From assembly GCF_002549795.1 (NCBI RefSeq), contig NZ_CP021435.1, positions 3,658,001 through 3,722,000 on the forward strand: DNA of 64,000 nt, in the 5' to 3' direction. The translations under genes and the position numbers were made by a program. The number at the start of each line of letters is the position of its first letter. The stretch's first letter is position 1. This stretch comes from Halomonas beimenensis. GTDB taxonomy: Bacteria; Pseudomonadota; Gammaproteobacteria; Pseudomonadales; Halomonadaceae. Positions 8,464-19,970 of the stretch are shown here, in pieces. A model generated the notes under the pieces. The model did no database searches. It was not told the DNA's origin and saw nothing but the letters and a program-made list of their open reading frames with translations.

Positions 8464-8580
8464 GCCTGACGATGACCTACTCTCGCATGGGGAGGCCCCA
8501 CACTACCATCGGCGCTGAGCGGTTTCACTGCTGAGTTCGGCATGGGATCAGGTGGTTCCCGCACGCTATGGTCGTCAGGC
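8464..8580 (-). rRNA. rrf: 5S ribosomal RNA
   Basis: The 117-base gene begins GCCTGACGACCATAGCG and ends with the complement GTCAGGC, giving the closing helix I. Internal landmarks are GAACTCAGCAGTGAAAC and GATGGTAGTGTGGGG. It is the last gene of the rrn operon. Confidence 0.96.
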
Positions 8581-8665
8581 GAAAAGGGCAATGCGAATCA
8601 TGCTGGCGAGCTACGTCTCGCGTATCCGCTGTCGTCCGTCATCGACAGACCACTTGGGTGTTATA

Positions 8666-11552
<2,887 letters not shown>

Positions 11553-11796
11553 ATATAACCCCAAGGGGTCTGATCCGCGATGACGACAACGACAATTGCC
11601 GGATACGCTTGAGACGTATCTCATGCCCTTCCCTCTCGGGAAGAGCCTTTGTCAGCATGATTCACATTGTTAAAGAGCGTTTAAAGCGAGAAGCTTTAAG
11701 CTGGAAGCTTGAAGAAAGGGCCTGCCTTTCAAGCGTCTAGCTTAAAACTTCAGTGACTGTCGGGATTCTTCGAGCTTCCGGCTTCAAGCTCAAGCG
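11553..11796 (-). other. spacer between tRNA-Ala and 23S rRNA
   Basis: This 244-base rrn spacer holds a boxA-like CGCTCTTTAA (complement at 11670-11679), part of the 23S processing stem, and two inverted copies of an AAGCTTNAAGCYGGAAGCTYGAAG-type unit (about 11692-11716 and 11769-11794). No gene is seen. Confidence 0.7.
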
Positions 11797-11872
11797 TGGT
11801 GGAGCCTACCGGGATCGAACCGGTGACCTCCTGCGTGCAAGGCAGGCGCTCTCCCAGCTGAGCTAAGGCCCC
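11797..11872 (-). tRNA. tRNA-Ala (anticodon TGC)
   Basis: The 76-base spacer tRNA has acceptor arms GGGGCCT/AGGCTCC (one G-T pair), anticodon TGC in CTTGCAC, a GGTTCGATCCC T-arm and an encoded CCA. It is in the usual place in the 16S-23S spacer. Confidence 0.98.
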
Positions 11873-11899
11873 TCTGACTCACCCATCACGCGACATGGG

Positions 11900-11982
11900 A
11901 AATTTTATTCAGGACAAGGCGTTTTGTGGCGACGCATAGCCTGCTATGCGAGTCACAAAACAACGCCGTACTGGATAAAATT
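11900..11982. repeat. long imperfect stem-loop between the two spacer tRNAs
   Basis: The arm from AAATTTTATTCAG to ACGCATAGC pairs with GCTATGCG...CTGGATAAAATTT across an 83-base interval, giving a stem of about 40 bp with a few bulges. It fills most of the gap between tRNA-Ile and tRNA-Ala. Confidence 0.75.
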
Positions 11983-12059
<77 letters not shown>

Positions 12060-12154
12060 ATTGGTCACGCTGGGCCTATACCCAAACAGTCTTTGCTCTG
12101 GCCGATCAGGTAATTCATTGTGGGCACTTGCCGGGTGCCGGCGACGTCGTCGAT

Positions 12155-13692
<1,538 letters not shown>

Positions 13693-13916
13693 AAAAGCTT
13701 GATAGTTCCATAAGGCAGGAACCAAACCTGGCTCAAGGTTCAAACGTCTCGTTTGACGAGTCGCTTGCCTTGATATTCAGTGACTGGTCACCGACATCCC
13801 GACAAGCGCCCACATGAATTACCTGATCGATTTTTAAAGAGCGGCTCCGGGCTCTTGTGAAGAGCGGAGCATCTTGCATTGCCGTCCGCTTGGCCGGCGC
13901 CCTGCAAGGAAGGCGT

Positions 13917-13944
13917 ATTTTACGCGATCGGCGCGTCGTGTCAA
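13917..13944 (-). promoter_or_regulatory. rrn promoter, gene-proximal
   Basis: On the minus strand TTGACA (13939-13944) and TAAAAT (13917-13922) are separated by 16 bases. It is the promoter nearest to 16S. Confidence 0.8.
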
Positions 13945-14030
13945 ACCCGTTTTTTCGACCGCTTCCGAGGAAGCGACCCGGGTGACCGCGCGACCATCTC
14001 GGCGAGATGGCGTCCGATCGAGTGGCGGGC

Positions 14031-14058
14031 ATTCTACCGAAACCGGCGAGCCTGTCAA
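14031..14058 (-). promoter_or_regulatory. rrn promoter, middle
   Basis: On the minus strand TTGACA (14053-14058) and TAGAAT (14031-14036) are separated by 16 bases, the same spacing as the proximal promoter. Confidence 0.8.
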
Positions 14059-14158
14059 GCGGGCGATTCTCGAAACCTTCGAAAAGTCCTCGGCAAAACA
14101 AGCACTTCTGCCACTCCTCACCGCCTGGGACGTGACCCGTCGCCGGCAGCGGAGGCGT

Positions 14159-14187
14159 ACTTTACGGGTTATCCGGGAAGAGCACAA
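14159..14187 (-). promoter_or_regulatory. rrn promoter candidate, distal
   Basis: On the minus strand TTGTGC (14182-14187) and TAAAGT (14159-14164) are 17 bases apart. It matches the consensus less well than the other two. Confidence 0.45.
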
Positions 14188-14207
14188 CCCCTGCCTCGCA
14201 GAAATGT

Positions 14208-14231
14208 CGGGGCGCCTCGGCAGGCGCCCCG
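14208..14231 (-). terminator. terminator-like hairpin after the PPC lipoprotein gene
   Basis: A perfect 10-bp G+C stem (CGGGGCGCCT/AGGCGCCCCG, loop CGGC) begins 6 bases beyond the stop codon on the minus strand. It is followed only by a short T-poor tail, so termination may be partial. Confidence 0.6.
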
Positions 14232-14236
14232 AGGAT

Positions 14237-15952
14237 TCAGCCACGAACGGCCAGACGCACCAGGCCCGCACCTCCGCCGAAGCCGCTCACCTCGACGGTG
14301 TAGGTCCCCGGCTCGAGACGCTGAGTGATCCGCGAGCCGAGCCCCAGATCAGAGGCGTCGTCGTTCTGCACATCCACCCCCTGGCCCGCCAGCCGCAAGA
14401 CGGTATCCACCCCGCTGGCGGTCGTCTCGAGCACGACGCTGCGCGGAGCCTCCAGCTCCAGCCGATAGGTCAGGCTGCCACCGGCGGGCAGCCGTCCATA
14501 GATGACCTCGCCCGGCACGATCTCGCCGCCATCGCTCATTCGCCCTTCGAAGGCCGACTGCTCGCCATGCAGGGTATAGACGCCACTGCCGCTGTAGCTC
14601 TGTACCTCCAGGGTATAGCGGCCTGGCTCGAGCACCGTCTGGATCAGGGCATTGCGCTCGCCCCCGCTGTCATCGTCGCTGACATCCACCCCCTCGCCGA
14701 CCAGGCGCAGCACGGGATCGAAGTCGAGGGAATCCAGTGCGAGTCGCACCTCGGCGGTCTCGTCCACCTCGAAGCGGTAGCGGTTCTCGCCAAGCCCGGT
14801 CAGCTGGCCACGCACTTCCTCCCCGGGCGAAAGCTCGCCGTCGTTGCGGAACTCGCCGCTGAAATCCTGACGCCCCATGTCCAGCGCATAGTCGCCGGCG
14901 CCGCCGTAGTAGCTGTCCACCTCGACGCGGTAGTCGCCGGGCATCAGCACCGTGGCAAGACGCGAGTCGGTGCCGTTGCCGCCATCGTCGTTGGTGATGT
15001 CGGCTCCTTCGCCGCTGATGCGCAGCACGGTGTCGAACGCCTGGGAGCGCAGGCCGAGGCTCACCTCCGACGGCTGATCGAGGTGCAGGGAATAGACGTT
15101 CGGCGTGCCACCCGCCAGGCGGCCACGGATGCGATCCCCATCCCGCAGCGGTCCGCCATTGCGCTGGCCGTCGCCGAGATCGCGCTGGTCGGCCACCAGG
15201 CGGTAGGCGCCACCGGTGCTGAGCAGCGTTCGGTCGCAACCGGCCGTCTCGTCGGCGGCGGAGACTCGCTCGGGCGCGAGCCGCACCCGGTAGTCGCCGG
15301 CCTCGAGGTAGGCGTCGAGACGCAGTTCCCCCGGGGCACAGGCCCGGGCGGACTCGGAGACGCCTTCGCCAAGGAGCCGCATGCCGAGCCCCTCCCCACC
15401 GGAAAGCGCGAGGCTCAGGTGCACCGGGCGCTCGAGACTCAGGGCATGATCGACCTGCCCATCCTGCAGGGTCCCCACCAGCGGCCGCCCGGCCGCCAGG
15501 GCCGATGCCTCACTCGCCGGCTCGGCGACGAGCCGATACGGCCCGAAGGCATCGTCGTCGCGCCCGCTGACCACCACCAGGGTACAGGCTTCGCGGGCCG
15601 GCGCGTGAAGCAGCGTCGCCGCCGCTCCATCAGGCCGGCTGTCGGCCGCACCCAACCACCGCCCCTCGCCGTCGAAGGCGGACAGGGACGCCGCAAAGGG
15701 GGCCTCCAGGGTATAACGCCGCGTCTCCTCTTCCCCCGCCGCACAGAGCCAGTGCGCCGAGCGACGGGTACCGTCGTTGAGGTTGAGGGGGCTCGCGGAG
15801 GTGAGCTCGCCCTGGATATCGTTGCCCGCCGTGACTTCCGGCGCGGCGACGAAGCGGGGCTCCTCGGTGCAGCCGGCCAGCAGGGCCAAGCCGGCGAGGC
15901 CGACGCCGCATGCGACTCGGCGCGCAGTCTTCCTGGTTCCTTGGGGTTTCAC
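14237..15952 (-). CDS. lipoprotein with PPC-like beta-sandwich repeats
   Basis: The 571-residue product has a lipoprotein signal (LAGLALLAGC, acylated Cys at residue 28) and no catalytic domain that I can see. From about residue 280 it contains three repeats of roughly 90 residues. Each runs from a hydrophobic strand and VLRL-GEG to a DD-containing turn and a PGxYxVEV segment, the pattern of bacterial pre-peptidase C-terminal (PPC) domains. The first 270 residues look like two degenerate copies. PPC domains normally trail secreted proteases, so a protein made only of them is probably a binding or scaffold protein anchored in a membrane. Function unknown. Confidence 0.75.
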   Translation of the reverse strand: MKPQGTRKTARRVACGVGLAGLALLAGCTEEPRFVAAPEVTAGNDIQGELTSASPLNLNDGTRRSAHWLCAAGEEETRRYTLEAPFAASLSAFDGEGRWLGAADSRPDGAAATLLHAPAREACTLVVVSGRDDDAFGPYRLVAEPASEASALAAGRPLVGTLQDGQVDHALSLERPVHLSLALSGGEGLGMRLLGEGVSESARACAPGELRLDAYLEAGDYRVRLAPERVSAADETAGCDRTLLSTGGAYRLVADQRDLGDGQRNGGPLRDGDRIRGRLAGGTPNVYSLHLDQPSEVSLGLRSQAFDTVLRISGEGADITNDDGGNGTDSRLATVLMPGDYRVEVDSYYGGAGDYALDMGRQDFSGEFRNDGELSPGEEVRGQLTGLGENRYRFEVDETAEVRLALDSLDFDPVLRLVGEGVDVSDDDSGGERNALIQTVLEPGRYTLEVQSYSGSGVYTLHGEQSAFEGRMSDGGEIVPGEVIYGRLPAGGSLTYRLELEAPRSVVLETTASGVDTVLRLAGQGVDVQNDDASDLGLGSRITQRLEPGTYTVEVSGFGGGAGLVRLAVRG

Positions 15953-15982
15953 GTCTCGTCTCCCTACGTCTCAGTGAGATGC

Positions 15983-16003
15983 TCCCGCCGGGCACCGGCG
16001 GGA
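15983..16003 (-). terminator. hairpin between lutC and the lipoprotein gene
   Basis: A perfect 9-bp stem (TCCCGCCGG/CCGGCGGGA) with a 3-base loop lies 40 bases after the lutC stop. There is no T-run, so it is a weak terminator or an mRNA-end stabiliser. Confidence 0.5.
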
Positions 16004-16010
16004 CAGGAGC

Positions 16011-16038
16011 ACTATAGCGGAAAAGCCGGGACGCTTAA
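16011..16038 (-). promoter_or_regulatory. promoter candidate for the PPC lipoprotein
   Basis: On the minus strand TATAGT (16011-16016) lies 16 bases after TTAAGC (16033-16038). The -10 is good and the -35 is weak. It is the only candidate in the 92-base gap. Confidence 0.4.
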
Positions 16039-16044
16039 GCAGGC

Positions 16045-16701
16045 TCAGGGATGCCGCAACAGCACGATCAGCTCGCGGGGGCCATGCACGCCGTACGCCA
16101 GGGTCTGCTCGATGTCGGCGGTCTTGCTCGGCCCGGAGATCAGCAAGGCGTTGGTGGGCATGCCCGCCGCCCAGTCCTGCCCCTCCATGACATCGAAGAG
16201 GGTATCCTCGATGGCCTCGGCATCCAGCACGGCGATATGAATCGGCGGCACCAGGCTCAGCAAGCGAGGCTCGTCCGGGGTCGGCCAGAGCCACAGGCTG
16301 CCGGTCTCGGCCACCCCGCCCTGGGACGAGGCCACCCCCGCCTCCACCAGCTCGAACTGCTCCCGTCGCCAGCTCTCGATGTCGCGATCGGCGTCCACCA
16401 GCTCGACCTCGCCATCCGCCAGCGCCGCTCGCGCCTCGGCCGCGACCGGATGCGCCCGGCCCAGCGCCAGCCGGCGCACGCCCTTATCGCGCAACACCTC
16501 GGCGAGCCGGACGGTCCAGTCGGCACGACTCACATGGACCACTTCGCCATGCACCGAGGCAATCCAGTGCTCGAAGCGCGCCAGGCGCTCCTCGGGCGTC
16601 CAGCCACGCCCGGTGACCACGGCGAACTCGCTCTCCGGGGCCTCGAGGGGGCCGTCGGCCCGTTCGCGCAGGCGCTTGAGGATGCGTTCACGGGCACTCA
16701 T
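16045..16701 (-). CDS. lutC: lactate utilization protein LutC
   Basis: LutC is the third subunit of the iron-sulfur L-lactate dehydrogenase complex LutABC (YkgEFG in E. coli), which oxidises lactate to pyruvate. The 218-residue product belongs to the LUD-domain family: a central GVAETGSLWLW segment, PPIHIAVLDAE and a C-terminal LISGPSKTADIEQTLAYGVHGP. The ATG at 16701 (MSARERILKRL) overlaps the lutB stop by 4 bases. It is the last gene of lutABC. Confidence 0.94.
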   Translation of the reverse strand: MSARERILKRLRERADGPLEAPESEFAVVTGRGWTPEERLARFEHWIASVHGEVVHVSRADWTVRLAEVLRDKGVRRLALGRAHPVAAEARAALADGEVELVDADRDIESWRREQFELVEAGVASSQGGVAETGSLWLWPTPDEPRLLSLVPPIHIAVLDAEAIEDTLFDVMEGQDWAAGMPTNALLISGPSKTADIEQTLAYGVHGPRELIVLLRHP

Positions 16702-18125
16702 GCGTCCTTCTCCTCGTGTCGACGCTGCTTGAGCAAGGTATGCAGCGTGGTCTTGGCCGGCTTGGGCGCCGTGCGATACTCGGTCCAGGGGCCCAGCCGG
16801 GACGGTGTCAGGGCACGCAGCTTGCCGGCGATGGCGGTCCCGCCACGCCAGGCGCCGGGATGGGTGGCCAGCCATTGCCAGCCCTTCCAGGCCACCAGCT
16901 CGGCACGCGAGCGCTTGGCCCCCGCGCCGCGCACGTTACCGCGCCCCTCGCCCACGGCCTCGCGCCGCAATCGCACCAGCAGATCGGGAATCGGAATCTT
17001 CACCGGGCAGACCTCGCCGCAGGCCCCGCACAGGCTCGAGGCGGTGGGCAGATCCTTGGTGTCCTCGAGCCCCATCAGGTGCGGCGAGAGAATACTGCCG
17101 ATCGGGCCGGGGTAGGTGGTGCCGTAGCTGTGGCCGCCCACCCGGGTGTAGACCGGGCAGTGATTCATGCAGGCCCCGCAGCGAATGCAGCGCAGGGTGT
17201 CGAGCAGCTCGTCGTCCTGATAGATGCCGGAGCGCCCATTGTCCACCAGCACCAGGTGGACCTCCTCGGGTCCGTCATGCTCCTGCGCCTTGCGCGGGCC
17301 GGAGATCATGTTGAGGTAGGTCGTGGCATGCTGGCCGGTGGCCGAGCGCGTCAGCAGCGAATAGAGCGGCGCCACGTCGCGCAGGTGCTCCACCACCTTC
17401 TCGAGGCCGGTCACCGCGATGTGCACCGGCGGCACCGTGGTGGTCATCCGGCCATTGCCCTCGTTCTCCACCAGGCAGAGGGTACCGGTCTCGGCGACGG
17501 CGAAGTTCACCCCCGAGATCCCCACGTCGGCGGCCATGAAGCGCTCGCGCAGCTGGGCCCGGGCCGCCGCGGTCATGGCGTCGACATCCCGCGTCCGCTC
17601 GATGCCGGTCTTGTCGTGCATGACGTCGGCGATCTCGTCGGTATTGAGATGGATGGCGGGCATGATGATGTGCGAGGGGGTCTGCTCGTTGAGCTGGACC
17701 AGGTACTCGCCGAGGTCCGACTCCAGGGCCTGGATGCCCGCGGCCTCGAGGTGGGCATTGAGGTGCATCTCCTCGGTGACCATGGACTTGCCCTTGATCA
17801 CCGAGCGAGCGCCGCGCGCCTCGCACAGTTCGCGGATCAGCCGACAGGCGTGCTCGCCGTCCTCGGCCCAGTGCACCCGGATGCCGTTGGCCTCGCAGTT
17901 GGCCTCCAGCCGCTCCAGCAGGTCGGGCAGCCTGGCCAGGGCCCGCAGCCGGATGCTGGCGCCGAGCTCGCGCAGGGTCTCGAGGTCCCAGTCGCCGAAG
18001 CTGTCTCGACGCTTGGCCATCAGCCCGTCCATGGCGCTGCGGAAGTTGGCGCGGATCTGAGGATTGCCCAAGGCCTCCCGAGCCTGCTCGTGGAAGGCCC
18101 GCGGCGTGAAGGTCTGTACGCTCAT
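16698..18125 (-). CDS. lutB: lactate utilization iron-sulfur protein LutB
   Basis: LutB is the central electron-transfer subunit of LutABC. The 475-residue product has an N-terminal LUD domain (residues about 70-300, with KGKSMVTEEM, GVNFAVAETGT and ISGPRKAQEHDGPEE) and two cysteine clusters for 4Fe-4S centres: C313-C316-C319-C323 (CIRCGACMNHCP) and C366-C369-C373 (CGACGEVCP). The start overlaps lutA by 4 bases and the end overlaps lutC by 4, showing tight translational coupling. Confidence 0.96.
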   Translation of the reverse strand: MSVQTFTPRAFHEQAREALGNPQIRANFRSAMDGLMAKRRDSFGDWDLETLRELGASIRLRALARLPDLLERLEANCEANGIRVHWAEDGEHACRLIRELCEARGARSVIKGKSMVTEEMHLNAHLEAAGIQALESDLGEYLVQLNEQTPSHIIMPAIHLNTDEIADVMHDKTGIERTRDVDAMTAAARAQLRERFMAADVGISGVNFAVAETGTLCLVENEGNGRMTTTVPPVHIAVTGLEKVVEHLRDVAPLYSLLTRSATGQHATTYLNMISGPRKAQEHDGPEEVHLVLVDNGRSGIYQDDELLDTLRCIRCGACMNHCPVYTRVGGHSYGTTYPGPIGSILSPHLMGLEDTKDLPTASSLCGACGEVCPVKIPIPDLLVRLRREAVGEGRGNVRGAGAKRSRAELVAWKGWQWLATHPGAWRGGTAIAGKLRALTPSRLGPWTEYRTAPKPAKTTLHTLLKQRRHEEKDA

Positions 18126-18877
18126 GAGGTCCTCCGCCACAGGTAGCTGGCGATATGCTCGCCGCGCACGGCACTCTTGCGGTGCTCGAGACGCCCCGCG
18201 ATGTTCATCAGGCAGCCGCAGTCCGAGGTCACGAAGTGCTGTGCCCCGGCCGCCTCGATGGCACGGCTCTTGTCCTCCACCATGGCGCCGGAGACCTCCG
18301 GGTGACGGACCGCGAAAGTGCCGCCGAATCCGCAGCACTCCGCGGCCCGCGCCTGCTCCACCAGCTCCACGCCCGCGAGACGGCCCAGCAGGGCCGGCCC
18401 CGTGTCGGCGAGCCCCATCTCGCGCCGGGCGCTGCAGGAAGTATGCATCGCGACCTTCTCGGCGGGCCCTCGATCGTCGAGGCGCAGATGGCAGACATGC
18501 ACCAGGAACTCGGTCAGCTCGAAGACCCGTCCGGCCACCTCCCGGGCCTGCGCCTCTCGGGGCGTGTCGGCGAAGAGATCGGGATAGTGCACCCGCATCA
18601 TCCCCCCGCAGGACCCGGAAGGCACGATGATCGGCCACGGCTCGGGGAACAGATCCAGCTGAGCCTCGGCCACGGCGCGGGCCTCGTCCTGGTAGCCCGA
18701 GGTATAGGCCGGCTGGCCGCAGCAGGTCTGATCCTCGGGGAAGATCACCTCGATCCCTTCCCGCTCGAGCAGGCGGATGCCATCCAGGCCCGCCTCGGGA
18801 AAGAAGAGGTCGACCAGACAGGTGCCGAAGAAGTACACCTTGTCGGGCTTGGCGGGGTAGAGTTTGACAGGGGTCAT
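18122..18877 (-). CDS. lutA: lactate utilization protein LutA (CCG-domain)
   Basis: LutA is the cysteine-rich subunit of the LutABC lactate oxidase, related to GlpC/HdrB CCG-domain proteins that bind unusual iron-sulfur clusters. The 251-residue product carries both CCG motifs: QTCCGQPAYTSGY near residue 50 and ECCGFGGTFAV near residue 180. The chosen start, ATG at 18877, has AGGA 9 bases upstream; a longer frame reading exists but lacks such a site. It is the first gene of the lut operon, divergent from the GntR-type regulator. Confidence 0.95.
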   Translation of the reverse strand: MTPVKLYPAKPDKVYFFGTCLVDLFFPEAGLDGIRLLEREGIEVIFPEDQTCCGQPAYTSGYQDEARAVAEAQLDLFPEPWPIIVPSGSCGGMMRVHYPDLFADTPREAQAREVAGRVFELTEFLVHVCHLRLDDRGPAEKVAMHTSCSARREMGLADTGPALLGRLAGVELVEQARAAECCGFGGTFAVRHPEVSGAMVEDKSRAIEAAGAQHFVTSDCGCLMNIAGRLEHRKSAVRGEHIASYLWRRTS

Positions 18878-18939
18878 GGGCAGGAATCCTCGGCGCCTGA
18901 CGCTTGGGGGGAACGGGCGCCTCGAGACGCCCGGCAGAA

Positions 18940-18956
18940 AATTGGTAAAACCAATT
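18940..18956. promoter_or_regulatory. operator O1, FadR/LldR-type, lut side
   Basis: A 17-bp near-perfect palindrome AATTGGTAAAACCAATT lies about 20 bases downstream of the lut -10 hexamer. It matches the TGGT-N3-ACCA pattern bound by the FadR/PdhR/LldR subgroup, so a protein bound here would block lut transcription. Confidence 0.8.
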
Positions 18957-18975
18957 GACACCGCGATGTCATCGC

Positions 18976-19004
18976 ACAGTATGGGCCGGGGCCATGACTG
19001 TCAA
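18976..19004 (-). promoter_or_regulatory. sigma-70 promoter of lutABC
   Basis: On the minus strand TTGACA (18999-19004) and TACTGT (18976-18981) are 17 bases apart, upstream of operator O1 and of lutA. Confidence 0.7.
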
Positions 19005-19129
19005 ATCCCGGCGCCGCGAGACGACTAGACCTTGGTATAGTCGTCCCTACTGCATGTCGCAACCCCCTGAAATGCCAGTGGAAGCACAGCGGTCCAGGAA
19101 GCCGCCCCGACCCGGGCCAGGCAGGGGAT

Positions 19130-19144
19130 ATTGGTAATACCAAT
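19130..19144. promoter_or_regulatory. operator O2, FadR/LldR-type, regulator side
   Basis: A perfect 15-bp palindrome ATTGGTAATACCAAT, the same motif as O1, lies 50 bases upstream of the regulator start. It suggests autoregulation or looping with O1. Confidence 0.8.
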
Positions 19145-19193
19145 TATTTGAGGTTACCATGCGTCGCAGACCCCGTACCCAGGAAGCTCCGCC

Positions 19194-19967
19194 ATGTCCT
19201 ATCAAGCCGTCCGCCAACCGCGTCTCGCCGACGTCATCACCGAGCGCCTGGAAGCCCTGATCCTCGAGGGTAGCCTCAAGCCCGGCCAGCGGCTGCCCCC
19301 GGAGCGCGAGCTCGCCGAACGCTTCGGTGTCTCCCGCCCGTCGCTGCGCGAGGCCATCCAGAAGCTCGCCGCCCGGGGATTGCTGACCAGCCGCCAGGGA
19401 GGGGGCACCTTCATCACCGAGAACCTGCACAGCGGCTACAGCGACCCCCTGCTGGAGATGCTCTCCCGACACGGCGAGTTCCACCTGGACCTGCTGGAGT
19501 TTCGGGACGCCATGGAAGGGCTGTCCGCCTACTACGCCGCCCTGCGGGCGACGCCCACCGACAAGTCGGTGCTGATCCAGCGCTTCGAGGAGCTCGAGGC
19601 CTGCTTCGCCGCCCGGAACCCGGCCGAGGAGGCCAAGGCCGACGCCGCCTTCCACCTGGCCATCGCCGAAGCCGCCCACAACGTCATGCTGCTGCACACC
19701 ATCCGCGGGATCTTCCACCTGCTGGAGAAGAGCATCGTCGAGAACCTCGAGCACCTGTTCGGCAAGCCCGATGCCCGGGAACGGCTGATGGCCCAGCACC
19801 GCGCCCTGCTCCACGCCATCCTCCAGGGCAAGGCCGAGGAGGCCCGCACCCGGGCCCACGACCACCTGGTCTACGTGGAGGAGGGCCTGCTGGAAGCGGC
19901 CCGGGCCGAGACCCGAGCCCAGCGCTCCCTGCGGCGGGCCCAGGCCATGCCGTCGGGCGACGACTGA
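19194..19967 (+). CDS. lldR: GntR-family (FadR subfamily) regulator, LldR/LutR-like
   Basis: The 257-residue product is a FadR-type regulator. It has an N-terminal winged helix (residues about 10-75; LPPERELAERFGVSRPSLREAIQKL) and an all-helical FCD ligand domain whose metal-binding residues fit FRDAMEG, FHLAIAEAAHN and QHRALLHAI. It is divergent from lutABC, and two matching operators lie between them, so it most likely represses lut until lactate is present. dctB starts 4 bases after its stop, which puts it in one unit with a two-component system. Pyruvate or another hydroxyacid is an alternative ligand. Confidence 0.88.
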   Translation: MSYQAVRQPRLADVITERLEALILEGSLKPGQRLPPERELAERFGVSRPSLREAIQKLAARGLLTSRQGGGTFITENLHSGYSDPLLEMLSRHGEFHLDLLEFRDAMEGLSAYYAALRATPTDKSVLIQRFEELEACFAARNPAEEAKADAAFHLAIAEAAHNVMLLHTIRGIFHLLEKSIVENLEHLFGKPDARERLMAQHRALLHAILQGKAEEARTRAHDHLVYVEEGLLEAARAETRAQRSLRRAQAMPSGDD

Positions 19968-19970
19968 GCC

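Larger units (their letters stand above)
13693..14207 (-). promoter_or_regulatory. rrn operon promoter and leader region
   Basis: This 515-base region upstream of 16S holds no gene. It contains three promoter-like sites (annotated separately) and, downstream of them, a boxA-like CGCTCTTTAA (complement at 13834-13843) expected for rrn antitermination. The GATTGAAC-distal part should form the leader arm of the 16S processing stem. Confidence 0.8.
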
